Shown here: piece by piece, positions 26,738 to 34,551 of the stretch
Layout: the number at the start of each line of letters is the position of its first letter
How positions within the stretch are numbered: the stretch's first letter is position 1
Assembly: GCA_004554585.1 (NCBI GenBank)
Contig: SFLH01000010.1
Coordinates: 40,757 to 104,756 of the forward strand
Direction: 5' to 3'
Source: Clostridiales bacterium
Lineage (GTDB): Bacteria > Bacillota > Clostridia > Oscillospirales > Oscillospiraceae
DNA length: 64,000 nucleotides
Notes under the pieces: generated by a model
What the model was told of the DNA's origin: nothing
What the model saw: the letters and a program-made list of their open reading frames with translations, nothing else
Databases searched by the model: none
Made by a program: the position numbers and the translations under genes

Positions 26738-28955
26738 ACTGGTGCTACTGGACGGCACCGTCTCGTCGGTGATCTACCGCAACGAGGAAAACGGCTATAC
26801 CATCCTGCGCCTGGAAAGCCCCGACGCCGACGAGGAGGTCACCGTGGTGGGCATCATGCCGGGCATCAGCCCCGGCGAGGGGCTGTCCGTCCATGGCCAG
26901 TGGACCCGCCACAGTACATATGGGGAACAGTTCAAGGCCGAGATCGTGGAGCGCCGGATGCCCGTGGGGGAAAAGGCCCTGCTGGAGTATCTGGCCTCCG
27001 GCGCGGTGAAGGGCGTGGGCGCCGCCACCGCCCGGCGGCTGCTGGACACCTTTGGAGAGGACGTGCTGACGGTCATCGAGGAGACCCCGGAACAGCTGAC
27101 CAAGATCCGGGGCATCTCCCCCAAGCGGGCCCAGACCATTCACCTCTCCCTGTGCCAGCAGCTGGCCATGCGCCGGCTGCTGGACTTTCTCTCTGCCCAC
27201 GGTCTGCCCTTGTCCGCCGCCATGCCCCTGTACCGGCGGTACGGGGACCTGGCCCTGAACGTCCTGCGGACAGAGCCCTATCTGCTGGTGGAGGACCCCC
27301 TGTTCATCCCCTTTCCCACCGCGGACCAGTTGGCCCAGGACCTGGGCTTTGTCCGGGACGATCCTGTGCGGCTGGAGGCCGGCCTGCTGTACACCCTGGC
27401 CCACAACCTGGACAACGGCCACGTCTTTCTCCCCTACGCCAAGCTGCTGGCCGCCGCCCAGCGGCTGCTGGGCACGGACCAGGAAGTCCTGGCCCAGCGG
27501 CTGGAGGACCTCATTGACCGGCACAAAATCGTCCGGGAGGCCATCGCCGGCCAGGACGCCTGCTATCTGGACAAGCTCCACCACTGTGAGACCTATGTGG
27601 CCAACGCCCTGCTGGCCATGGACGGGGAGGACCTCTGTCCCCCCGACGACCTGGACGCCCTGCTGGCGCGCATCCAGCGGGAGCAGGGGCTGACCTACGC
27701 TCCCCTTCAGGTGGAGGCAGTGAAAACCGCCGCCCGGCGGCAGGTGATGCTCCTCACCGGCGGGCCGGGCACCGGCAAGACCACCTCCCTGAAGGGCATT
27801 CTCTCCCTCTTCGACCACCTAGGCCTGCGCACCTGTCTCACCGCCCCCACCGGCCGGGCGGCCAAGCGGCTGTCGGAGACCTGCGGGGCCGAGGCCTCCA
27901 CCATCCACCGGCTGCTGGAGACCCGGTACGACGGCCAGACCGGTGCCCTCACCTTCACCCACAACGAGCGGGAACCCCTGGAAACCGACGCAGTGATTCT
28001 GGACGAGGCCTCCATGGTGGACATCGTCCTCATGCAGGCCCTGCTGGCCGCCCTGCCGGGGGGCTGCCGGCTGGTGCTGGTGGGGGACCCCCATCAGCTG
28101 CCCTCGGTGGGGCCGGGGAACCTGCTCTCCGATCTGCTGCGCTCCCAGCGCCTGCCCACCCTGCGCCTGACGGAGATCTTCCGCCAGGCCGCCGCCTCGG
28201 CCATTATCCGGGGTGCCCGGGCAGTGGACCAGGGGGAGTGCCCCGTGCTGGTCAACGACCCCGCTGGCGACTTCTTCTTCCTGCGCCGGTGCGACCCTGC
28301 CGCGGCAGCGGAGACCATCGTCTCCCTCTGCCAGACCCGGCTGCCCCAAAACATGGGCATTCCCGCCGACCAGATTCAAGTCCTCTCCCCCACCCGCAAG
28401 GGCACCGCGGGGACTGCCGCCCTCAACCACGCCCTCCAGGAAGCGGTCAATCCCCCCGCCCCGGGCAAGGGGGAAAAGGTCTTTGGCCCCCTGCGCTTCC
28501 GGGAGGGGGACCGGGTGATGCAGGTGAAGAACAACTACGATGTCCTGTGGGAATCCGCCGACGGCAAGGAGGTGGGCATGGGCATCTTCAACGGAGACAT
28601 CGGCCGCATCGAGGCCATCGACGCCGCCAGCGGCCTGGTCACCGTGGACTTTGAGGGCCACCGGGCCAGCTACACCCCGGACATGATGGGGCAGCTGGAG
28701 CCCGCCTACGCCATCACCGTCCACAAGGCCCAGGGCAGCGAATACCGGGCGGTGATTCTCTCCGCCGTGGAGGCCGCCCCCATGCTCCTCACCCGGGGGG
28801 TGCTGTACACCGCCATGACGAGGGCCAAAGAACTGCTCATTGTGGTGGGCGACGACCTGGTCCTCACCCGCATGGCCGCCAACGACCGCCAGCAGCGGCG
28901 CTACAGTGGTCTGCGGGCCCGGCTGGCCCGAGGCGGCGACAAGGAGGACGTGTGA
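26718..28955 (+). CDS. recD2: ATP-dependent RecD2 DNA helicase
   Basis: SF1B helicase of 745 residues (5'-3'), RecBCD-independent type. The N-terminal OB-like region (GTVSSVIYRNEENGYTI) and HhH segment (VKGVGAATARRLLDTF) are RecD2-specific. Walker A GGPGTGKTTSLKGIL, Walker B ILDEASMVD, and motifs III/IV/VI (LVGDPHQLPSVGPGN, VHKAQGSEY, YTAMTRAKELL) follow. The ATG at 26718 is preferred over 26712, because AGGAAGG ends 6 bases upstream of it. It overlaps comF at TGATG. Implicated in repair and fork processing. Confidence 0.93.
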   Translation: MAISPSELVLLDGTVSSVIYRNEENGYTILRLESPDADEEVTVVGIMPGISPGEGLSVHGQWTRHSTYGEQFKAEIVERRMPVGEKALLEYLASGAVKGVGAATARRLLDTFGEDVLTVIEETPEQLTKIRGISPKRAQTIHLSLCQQLAMRRLLDFLSAHGLPLSAAMPLYRRYGDLALNVLRTEPYLLVEDPLFIPFPTADQLAQDLGFVRDDPVRLEAGLLYTLAHNLDNGHVFLPYAKLLAAAQRLLGTDQEVLAQRLEDLIDRHKIVREAIAGQDACYLDKLHHCETYVANALLAMDGEDLCPPDDLDALLARIQREQGLTYAPLQVEAVKTAARRQVMLLTGGPGTGKTTSLKGILSLFDHLGLRTCLTAPTGRAAKRLSETCGAEASTIHRLLETRYDGQTGALTFTHNEREPLETDAVILDEASMVDIVLMQALLAALPGGCRLVLVGDPHQLPSVGPGNLLSDLLRSQRLPTLRLTEIFRQAAASAIIRGARAVDQGECPVLVNDPAGDFFFLRRCDPAAAAETIVSLCQTRLPQNMGIPADQIQVLSPTRKGTAGTAALNHALQEAVNPPAPGKGEKVFGPLRFREGDRVMQVKNNYDVLWESADGKEVGMGIFNGDIGRIEAIDAASGLVTVDFEGHRASYTPDMMGQLEPAYAITVHKAQGSEYRAVILSAVEAAPMLLTRGVLYTAMTRAKELLIVVGDDLVLTRMAANDRQQRRYSGLRARLARGGDKEDV

Positions 28956-29620
28956 TGGGCCTGTTGAACGCCTTGCTGGACCTGCTCTATCCCCCCCAAT
29001 GCCCCTTTTGCGGCAAACCGGGGGCCAAAGGGGCGGACGGGCCCTGCCCCCACTGCCAAACCGCCCCCTTCTGGCTGGAAGGCCGCCAGGCAGTGGTGCC
29101 CGGCAAGCACTTCGTCCGCTGCGCCTGCGCCACCTGGTATCAAGCCCCCTTCCGGGAGGAAGTGCTGCGGTTTAAATTCTCCAACCAGCCCCACCGCGCC
29201 AAGGCCTACGGCGCCGTGCTGGCCCAGACCATCCGCACCTACCTGCCCGGCACCTTTGACTGCATCACCTGGGTCCCCGTCTCCCCGGACACCCTGAAAA
29301 AACGGGGGTACGACCAGGCCCAGCTGCTGGCCCAAGAGGCCGCCAAGGTCCTGGGAAAGCCGGTCCTGCCCCTGCTGGAGAAGACCGGGAAAAACCGGCC
29401 CCAGTCCTCTCTGACCCACGGCAGGGAGCGCTTTGCCAACGTGGCGGGGGTGTACACCGTGCCCCAGCCGGCAGCGGCGGCCGGCCAGCGGATTCTCCTC
29501 ATCGACGACATCCTCACCACCGGCGCCACCTTGAACGAGGCGGCCCGCACCCTGCGCCAGGCAGGGGCCGGCCAGGTGGTGGCCGCCGCCCTGTGCCGCA
29601 CCCCCGAACACGGCCCTTAA
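28955..29620 (+). CDS. comF: ComF family protein (phosphoribosyltransferase-like)
   Basis: Protein of 221 residues. An N-terminal zinc ribbon (CPFCGKPG...CPHC) is followed by a type I phosphoribosyltransferase fold with the PRPP loop LLIDDILTTGATL and the conserved KKRGYDQAQLLA and RPQSSLTHGRERFAN blocks. ComF proteins support natural transformation (ssDNA handling with ComFA/PriA) in competent species; many non-competent Clostridia keep them. AGGAGG lies 7 bases before the ATG at 28955, which overlaps the recD2 stop by one base. Confidence 0.88.
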   Translation: MGLLNALLDLLYPPQCPFCGKPGAKGADGPCPHCQTAPFWLEGRQAVVPGKHFVRCACATWYQAPFREEVLRFKFSNQPHRAKAYGAVLAQTIRTYLPGTFDCITWVPVSPDTLKKRGYDQAQLLAQEAAKVLGKPVLPLLEKTGKNRPQSSLTHGRERFANVAGVYTVPQPAAAAGQRILLIDDILTTGATLNEAARTLRQAGAGQVVAAALCRTPEHGP

Positions 29621-29630
29621 AGAAAACCCA

Positions 29631-29670
29631 GAGGCTTTCCCACGTTTCGCGGGAAAGCCTCTCTTGGTTT
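29631..29670 (+). terminator. Probable terminator after comF
   Basis: An 11-bp perfect stem GAGGCTTTCCC (29631-29641) with 29651-29661. The following tract TCTTGGTTT is only moderately T-rich. Confidence 0.65.
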
Positions 29671-29717
29671 CGGCTATACTCTCCCTGTGAGACAATCATC
29701 AGAAAGGGAGCGTGGAT

Positions 29718-30761
29718 ATGGACAAGCAATCGCAAGGGGGTTTTTCCCGGGACATCGCCATGGACCTGGGCACCACATCGGTCCTGGTGGCCGCTCGGGG
29801 AAAAGGAATCCTTCTCCAAGAGCCGGCGGTGGTGGCCGTCGACCGGCGCACCGGCCAGGTCATCCAAGTGGGCGAGGCCGCCCGGCAGATGCTGGGGCGC
29901 ACCCCAGGGGAGCTGGTGGCGGTGCGGCCCCTGCGGGAGGGGATCATCGACCACTGCACCGTGGCCGAGGCCATGGTCCGCGCCTTTCTCCACAAGGCCG
30001 TCCCCGGCCGGCTCTTCAAGCCCCGGCTGCTGGTGGGGGTCCCCTCGGGGATCTCTGAGGTGGCCGAGCGCGCCGTGGTGGAGGCCGCCGTCCAGGCAGG
30101 CGCCCGGCGGGTCTACCTGATGGAGGAGCCCCTGGCCGCCGCCCTGGGGGCGGGCATCGACATCGCCCAGCCCGAGGGCCACATGGTGGTGGACATCGGC
30201 GGCGGGACCACCGACGTGGCCGTCACCGCCCTGGGGGGCGTGGTCACCGCCGCCTGCCTGACCACCGCCGGGGACCAGTTTGACCAGGCCCTCATCCAGT
30301 ACGTGCGGCAGAAATACGACCTGCTGCTGGGCTCCCGGTCCGCCGAGGAGGCCAAGTGCGCCATTGGCCAGGTCTGCGGCCCCGGGGAGGAGACCCTGGC
30401 GGTGAAGGGCCGGTGCCTGAACACCGGCCTGCCCCGGGAGATCACCCTCACCGGCGCGGAGACCCAGGAGGCCTTTGCCCCTGTGGCGGAAACCATCGCC
30501 GCCGCCGTCCAGTCGGTGCTGGAGCGCACCCCCCCGGAGCTGGCCGCCGACGTGGCCGTCAGCGGCATCCTGCTCACCGGCGGGGGCAGCCTGCTGCGTG
30601 GGATGGACGAGCTTCTCACCGCCCGCACCGGCATCACCGCCCGCCGGGCGGAAGACCCCCTCCAGGCGGTGGCCCTGGGGCTGGAGCTCACCCTCCCCCA
30701 CCTCTCCCGCCGCCAAGAAGGGGTGCTGAACCTGGCCCAGCGGCGGCAGCTGACCGGCTGA
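29718..30761 (+). CDS. MreB/Mbl-like actin homologue
   Basis: Bacterial actin of 347 residues. Phosphate 1 loop is AMDLGTTSVLV, connect 1/phosphate 2 is MVVDIGGGTTDVAV, the adenosine motif is LLTGGGSLLRGMD, and the MreB-type LMEEPLAAALGAG block is present. It should form membrane-associated filaments that guide wall elongation. It stands alone, without mreC/mreD, so it is probably an Mbl- or MreBH-like paralogue. The ATG at 29718 is chosen (AGGGAG 7 bases upstream) over a GTG at 29712. Confidence 0.88.
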   Translation: MDKQSQGGFSRDIAMDLGTTSVLVAARGKGILLQEPAVVAVDRRTGQVIQVGEAARQMLGRTPGELVAVRPLREGIIDHCTVAEAMVRAFLHKAVPGRLFKPRLLVGVPSGISEVAERAVVEAAVQAGARRVYLMEEPLAAALGAGIDIAQPEGHMVVDIGGGTTDVAVTALGGVVTAACLTTAGDQFDQALIQYVRQKYDLLLGSRSAEEAKCAIGQVCGPGEETLAVKGRCLNTGLPREITLTGAETQEAFAPVAETIAAAVQSVLERTPPELAADVAVSGILLTGGGSLLRGMDELLTARTGITARRAEDPLQAVALGLELTLPHLSRRQEGVLNLAQRRQLTG

Positions 30762-30768
30762 AGGCAGA

Positions 30769-30802
30769 AAAGGCGCAGGGTTCCAAAAGGCCCCGCGCCT
30801 TC
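30769..30802 (+). terminator. Hairpin after the mreB-like gene
   Basis: AAGGCGC-A-GGG pairs with CCC-C-GCGCCTT around a 10-base loop. No T-run follows, so termination is uncertain. Confidence 0.4.
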
Positions 30803-30817
30803 TCCCGCCCGCCTCCG

Positions 30818-30842
30818 CCCCTGGCGCGCCAGCGCGCAGGGG
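30818..30842 (-). terminator. GC hairpin directly after the small peptide gene
   Basis: CCCCTG-CGCGC stem with one bulge on both strands, two bases beyond the peptide stop. It lacks a T-run and may act as an mRNA-stabilising or weak terminator hairpin. Confidence 0.4.
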
Positions 30843-30843
30843 A

Positions 30844-30909
30844 TCAAAAGAGGACCAGACCCAGCAGTTCCCCCAGGACACCGCTGACGACACTCCAAAA
30901 GATCAGCAT
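30844..30909 (-). CDS. Putative 21-residue hydrophobic peptide
   Basis: ATG at 30909 to TGA at 30844, 21 codons beginning MLIFWSVVSGVLGELL. It is almost entirely apolar with a single Glu, long enough for one membrane helix. A textbook AGGAGG lies 6 bases upstream, and a promoter TTGCGT-17-TATACT lies 50-77 bases upstream. The -35 overlaps a palindrome shared with a divergent Xre regulator gene. Size and composition resemble type I toxin peptides or membrane-acting signal/leader peptides, but I recognise no family. The translation signals are the main support. Confidence 0.5.
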   Translation of the reverse strand: MLIFWSVVSGVLGELLGLVLF

Positions 30910-30957
30910 GTTCCCTCCTCTTCCTGGGGTCCCCCTCTATTGGGAGACCTTATCGAC

Positions 30958-30986
30958 AGTATAGAATAAAACGGGAAAATACGCAA
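30958..30986 (-). promoter_or_regulatory. Promoter of the small peptide gene
   Basis: Minus-strand TTGCGT (30981-30986) and TATACT (30958-30963), 17-base spacer. Confidence 0.65.
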
Positions 30987-31005
30987 GTGCGTATACGCAC
31001 GCGCG
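30981..31005. promoter_or_regulatory. Palindromic operator between peptide and Xre regulator
   Basis: GTGCGTATACGCAC (30987-31000) is a perfect 14-base palindrome. It is flanked by ACGCA-AG-TGCGT and CGCGCG. It covers the peptide -35 and the region expected to hold the regulator -35 (its -10 TACAAT is at 31016-31021). Confidence 0.6.
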
Positions 31006-31038
31006 TTCTGTTTTTTACAATCTCCTTGGGGTGATCGT

Positions 31039-31281
31039 GTGAACGTCAAGGATGCCGTCGCGGAGCGCATCCGCGGGCTGTGCAAACAGCGCAGGATAAC
31101 CGTCAATGAGCTGGCCAATCTCTCGGGCATCACGCCCTCTACCGTATACAGCTTGCTGGACGTCCGAAGGCGGGACGTCTCCATCATCACCATCAAAAAG
31201 CTGTGCGACGGGCTGGAGATGACCCTGGGGGAATTCTTCTCCACACCGGAATTTGACGGTTTGGAGCAGGAACTTCGATAG
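31039..31281 (+). CDS. Small Xre/Cro-type HTH regulator
   Basis: Protein of 80 residues made of a single HTH_3 domain: RIRGLCKQRRITVNELANLSGITPSTVYSLL followed by ITIKKLCDGLEMTLGEFF. The start is GTG at 31039 with GGGGTGAT 4-10 bases upstream. There is no ligand or oligomerisation domain, so it probably binds DNA as a simple dimer, most likely to the adjacent palindrome. That would control both itself and the divergent hydrophobic peptide. Confidence 0.8.
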   Translation: MNVKDAVAERIRGLCKQRRITVNELANLSGITPSTVYSLLDVRRRDVSIITIKKLCDGLEMTLGEFFSTPEFDGLEQELR

Positions 31282-31293
31282 ACAAACGGCACG

Positions 31294-31330
31294 AAAAAAA
31301 AGCCTGGGAGAGACTCCCAGGCTTTTTTTT
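31294..31330. terminator. Strong bidirectional terminator
   Basis: AAAAAAAA-GCCTGGGAG-AGA-CTCCCAGGC-TTTTTTTT: a T8 tract on either strand, between the convergent Xre and cysteine-rich genes. Confidence 0.95.
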
Positions 31331-31341
31331 CGGGGTTTGGG

Positions 31342-31995
31342 TCAATCTTTGGGGAAGAGGAGTTCCAGCACATGCTTGGCCTGCTTGCCGCCCATGAGCA
31401 GGCCGCCCCGGCAGGAGCGGCAGTAGCAGACCACCTTGTCGGTGGTAAACTGCTCGCAATACTTTTTGAAATGGGCGGGACGTTCCTCGGAGGGAATGGG
31501 CTGGAACATGTGGGCGCCCTCCTGGACGTAACGCTTGGGGGCCAGCTTGGCGTCGCTCTCCATGCAGGGGGAGGCCAGCTTCATGCCACAGTACTTGGTC
31601 TCGTTGCGGTTTTCCGCCAGCTCCACCACGTCGATGTTCATCTTTTTCAGCAGGGAGCGGATGGCATTGTGGACGTTGTCCTTGCCCACCGCCATCCAGC
31701 AGTCCTGGATGGTCATCTTCTCGCCGTGGTAGTCGGGGAAGGGGAAGTCCGGGTCGTTGTCGATGATCTCCCAGACAAAGTCGATGTGGTCGGCCTTGCC
31801 GCTCTCGGTGATGATGTTGGCGCAGTTGTTGCACACCACGATGGCGGTGTCCTTTTCGGTGAGCTTGGGGTGGTTAACCCGGCAGCAGCCGATGGGGTCT
31901 ACCCCATACTTGCCTTTAATGTACTCTGCCAGCTTCTTGCTCTCTTCGGGATGGTCCGCCGTGGGCGTACATCCGCCAAAAAAAATGGTTGCCAT
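31342..31995 (-). CDS. Cysteine-rich (CCG-like) putative Fe-S protein
   Basis: Cytosolic protein of 217 residues with at least eleven cysteines. The N-terminal pattern C9-x27-C37C38-x16-C55xxC58 resembles the cysteine-rich CCG domains of HdrB-type redox proteins. A second cluster, CYCRSC (about 189-194), lies near the C-terminus. The start MATIFFGGCTPT at 31995 follows AGGGAGGACA. It lies 73 bases after the TSCPD gene and is probably cotranscribed with it. An iron-sulfur or zinc site is likely; the reaction is unknown. Confidence 0.6.
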   Translation of the reverse strand: MATIFFGGCTPTADHPEESKKLAEYIKGKYGVDPIGCCRVNHPKLTEKDTAIVVCNNCANIITESGKADHIDFVWEIIDNDPDFPFPDYHGEKMTIQDCWMAVGKDNVHNAIRSLLKKMNIDVVELAENRNETKYCGMKLASPCMESDAKLAPKRYVQEGAHMFQPIPSEERPAHFKKYCEQFTTDKVVCYCRSCRGGLLMGGKQAKHVLELLFPKD

Positions 31996-32068
31996 GCGAT
32001 TGTCCTCCCTGTTTTTTTCTTTTTTCACGGCCCAGGGCCGATGGTTTTTTCTCTGGGTGCTGTCCCTC

Positions 32069-32338
32069 TTATGCCCCCTGTCGCTTGGCCTCCTCGGCCA
32101 GGGCGATGCGAAGGGCCTTGGACAGCTGATCGGGACATGAGGTGGCCTTAAAGCCGCAGCGGATGCCGGCCAGCTTGGCGATGGCGTCCTCGGCCCGCAT
32201 GCCCTCCACCAGCCGGGACACCCCCTGGCTGTTGCCGGCACAGCCGCCCAGGATCTCCACTTTCTGGACCACGCCGTCCTCCAGCTTCACCGTCATCTTC
32301 TGGGAGCAGACCCCTTTGGTTTTATATTCAATGGTCAA
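32069..32338 (-). CDS. TSCPD-domain protein (TIGR03905-like)
   Basis: Protein of 89 residues that consists of one TSCPD domain, with the name-giving motif in FKATSCPDQLSKAL and conserved cysteines in KGVCSQKM and GGCAGNSQGV. The start is TTG at 32338 with AAAGGAGG 9 bases upstream; the longer frame upstream crosses the promoter. Stand-alone TSCPD proteins are common in Firmicutes, and the domain also ends some class II ribonucleotide reductases, where it may bind metal. Partner of the following cysteine-rich gene by position. Confidence 0.8.
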   Translation of the reverse strand: MTIEYKTKGVCSQKMTVKLEDGVVQKVEILGGCAGNSQGVSRLVEGMRAEDAIAKLAGIRCGFKATSCPDQLSKALRIALAEEAKRQGA

Positions 32339-32372
32339 GGCGTTGCGCCTCCTTTCCTTGCAATCGTTTTTT

Positions 32373-32401
32373 ATCTTAACAAAGCCTAGCCAAAAAAGCA
32401 A
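32373..32401 (-). promoter_or_regulatory. Promoter of the TSCPD-cysteine-rich pair
   Basis: Minus-strand TTGCTT (32396-32401) and TAAGAT (32373-32378), 17-base spacer. Confidence 0.65.
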
Positions 32402-32601
32402 GCAGTCTCTTCCAAGGAAAGACTGTGTATCTTTGCCGCTTCTTTTTCACGAAAAACGGGTCATAGTAAGTCTGCGCGTTTTCGCGCGCCGCCGGGCGGC
32501 TGCCAGGCCGCCGGACGGCTGCTGTTCTCCTTTTTCGCCGCGCCTGTCCCAGGCCGGCAAAAAACGCGAACAGTGACCCATTCGGAAGGAGAGGTGATCT
32601 T

Positions 32602-33666
32602 TTGCAGGAGATCAAACAGCGCCATGGGGCAGGGGCCTTCTTTCGTTTCCTGTTCCTGTTGGCGGCAGCGGCTCTGCTCACTGTCACCTTGGTCCCCGGT
32701 GCCCGGGCCGCGGACAGCCAGGGGGATACCCCCCGCATGGTGATCCCCCTGGGCCGGGCCGTGGGCATCAAGCTCTTTGCCCAAGGGGTGCTGGTGGTGG
32801 GTCTGTCGGACATCACCACCGACCAGGGCGTGGCCAACCCCGCCCGGGCCTGCGGCCTGGAGAAAGGGGATGTGATCACCCACATCAACGACACCCAGGT
32901 GGACTCCATTGAGCAGGTGCAGACCATGCTGCAAGAGCTGGACGGCCAGGAAATGGAGCTGACCGTGGTCCGAGACGAGGAGAGCCGAGAGGTGACCACC
33001 CGGGCCGCCCAGTGCAGCGCCGACGGCGAGTACAAGCTGGGCGCCTGGATTCGGGACTCCATGGCGGGCATCGGCACCCTGACCTTTGTGGACCCGGCCA
33101 CCGGCCTGTTCGGCACCTTGGGCCACGGCATCAATGACGTGGACACCGCCGTGCTCATGAAGCTCCAAACAGGGGCCATCACCCCCGCCTCCGTGGCCAG
33201 CGTGGTCAAGGGGCTGGAGGGGCAGCCCGGGGAGCTGCGGGGCACCTTTTCCGCCGGGGAGGACCTGGGCACCCTCTTCGCCAACACTCAGCAGGGGGTC
33301 TTTGGCTATCTGAATGACCCCGCCGTCTTTGCCGGTGACCCCATCCCGGTGGCCGATCAGACGGAGATCCGCACCGGACAGGCCACCATCCTGTCCAACA
33401 TCTCCGGCACGGCCGTGGAGGAGTACACCGTTGAGATTCTGAAGGTCTATGACGACGCCTCGGACACCCGCGAGCTGATGCTGCGGGTCACCGACCCCAG
33501 GCTGCTGGAGCAGACCGGGGGCATCGTCCAGGGCATGTCTGGCTCCCCCATCCTCCAAAACGGAAAGCTGGTGGGCGCCGTGACCCACGTGCTGGTGAAC
33601 GACCCCACCCGGGGATACGGCATTTTTGCCGAGACCATGCTGGAATCTGCGGGCAGCCTGCGCTAA
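32602..33666 (+). CDS. spoIVB: SpoIVB serine peptidase
   Basis: Sporulation signalling protease of 354 residues, secreted by the forespore to trigger pro-sigma-K processing through SpoIVFA in species that have it. It has an N-terminal membrane segment (about 14-36), a PDZ domain (about 60-130: NPARACGLEKGDVITHINDTQV) and an S55 peptidase domain with His175 (GTLGHGIND), the nucleophile Ser313 in GMSGSP and a candidate Asp298. The start is TTG at 32602 with GGAGAGGTGAT upstream. spoIVB normally sits directly before spo0A; here spo0A is 11 kb away. Confidence 0.9.
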   Translation: MQEIKQRHGAGAFFRFLFLLAAAALLTVTLVPGARAADSQGDTPRMVIPLGRAVGIKLFAQGVLVVGLSDITTDQGVANPARACGLEKGDVITHINDTQVDSIEQVQTMLQELDGQEMELTVVRDEESREVTTRAAQCSADGEYKLGAWIRDSMAGIGTLTFVDPATGLFGTLGHGINDVDTAVLMKLQTGAITPASVASVVKGLEGQPGELRGTFSAGEDLGTLFANTQQGVFGYLNDPAVFAGDPIPVADQTEIRTGQATILSNISGTAVEEYTVEILKVYDDASDTRELMLRVTDPRLLEQTGGIVQGMSGSPILQNGKLVGAVTHVLVNDPTRGYGIFAETMLESAGSLR

Positions 33667-33677
33667 GGCGCTCCACA

Positions 33678-33702
33678 GGGCAGCCAAAAGGCTGCCCTTA
33701 CA
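33678..33702 (+). terminator. Probable terminator after spoIVB
   Basis: GGGCAGCC-AAAA-GGCTGCCC followed by TTACAT; the T-tract is poor. Confidence 0.5.
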
Positions 33703-33720
33703 TCGGATGAAACGTTTCGG

Positions 33721-33750
33721 GTGACAAGTGCCAGGGAAGTGTGCTACAAT
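33721..33750 (+). promoter_or_regulatory. Promoter of the small membrane protein gene
   Basis: GTGACA (33721-33726) and TACAAT (33745-33750), 18-base spacer. Confidence 0.5.
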
Positions 33751-33783
33751 TGCATCGAATTCAACCGAAACGGAGGGGGCCAC

Positions 33784-34284
33784 ATGAAAAAAGCCTTGCT
33801 TCTTTTGGGGATGCTGGTCCCCGTGGCTGTGGGAGGGCTGGTCAACCTTCTGCTACCGGTTCCTGGGCTGGGGGCGGTCTGTTTCACCCTTCTTCCCCTT
33901 GCCACGACGGTGTTTTGGTTCTTTCTCGGCCGTCAATACGTCCGCGCCCCATGGCGCGGACCGCTGGCCATCGTCATCGGAAACGCAGCCGGTATTGTGT
34001 CCCTGCTCCTCTATCTGTGGCAGTTTTTGGGGAAGACGGACGAGACCAGAAACACGATTGTGGCGGTTGTCTCCCAGCTGTTTTCCGCGTCCGTCCCCTC
34101 CTATTTGACGGGGAAGGCCGCCCTGCTGCTCTCCTCTTCGCCCAACTATGTGGGCTCGGAGGCAAAGGTTGCCCTCCAGGTCATTGCCCTGATCTATATG
34201 CTGGTGGTTTTCACCTGTGGATATGCCTGGGGAAAAAGAAAGCAGGCGGGCCATGGGACAGAGCGATCCCAGCACACCGAATGA
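33784..34284 (+). CDS. Membrane protein of unknown function
   Basis: Protein of 166 residues with four hydrophobic segments (about 4-24, 30-48, 58-80 and 125-147) and a basic C-terminus. The start MKKALLLLGMLV at 33784 follows GGAGGGGG. I recognise no family, although the topology resembles small Firmicutes membrane proteins of the DUF type. It stands alone between its own promoter and a hairpin terminator. Confidence 0.65.
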   Translation: MKKALLLLGMLVPVAVGGLVNLLLPVPGLGAVCFTLLPLATTVFWFFLGRQYVRAPWRGPLAIVIGNAAGIVSLLLYLWQFLGKTDETRNTIVAVVSQLFSASVPSYLTGKAALLLSSSPNYVGSEAKVALQVIALIYMLVVFTCGYAWGKRKQAGHGTERSQHTE

Positions 34285-34299
34285 AATCCTGTCTTTGGG

Positions 34300-34329
34300 G
34301 CGGCCTTGCTTCTGCGGGGCCGCTTTTGC
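34300..34329 (+). terminator. Terminator after the membrane protein gene
   Basis: GCGGCC (34300-34305) pairs with GGCCGC (34318-34323), followed by TTTTG. Confidence 0.6.
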
Positions 34330-34448
34330 CTGCCCAAACAGAGTCTCCCTCCGCCACTGCTTTTCTCTGGCACCTCCCCCGCTCGGCAGGAAAGTCCCCG
34401 CGCGCCCTGCCCACTGGGAAAACAAGTTTCCCGATCTTCTTCAGCCCC

Positions 34449-34477
34449 TTGCAAGCCTTTGGGAAATCTTTTATAAT
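34449..34477 (+). promoter_or_regulatory. Promoter of the purine permease gene
   Basis: TTGCAA (34449-34454) and TATAAT (34472-34477), 17-base spacer. Confidence 0.75.
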
Positions 34478-34480
34478 AGC

Positions 34481-34528
34481 CGTGTTTGTCGAATGGCGGC
34501 GGAAAGAGAGACCGCCGCAGAAAACACG
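34481..34528 (+). promoter_or_regulatory. 5'-terminal stem-loop in the permease leader
   Basis: CGTGTTT (34481-34487) pairs with AAACACG (34522-34528), and GCGGCGG (34496-34502) pairs with CCGCCGC (34512-34518). An asymmetric 8/3-base internal loop lies between them. It sits at the expected transcript start. No known riboswitch recognised. Confidence 0.5.
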
Positions 34529-34551
34529 AGCACAAGGAAGAGAGAGTGGAT

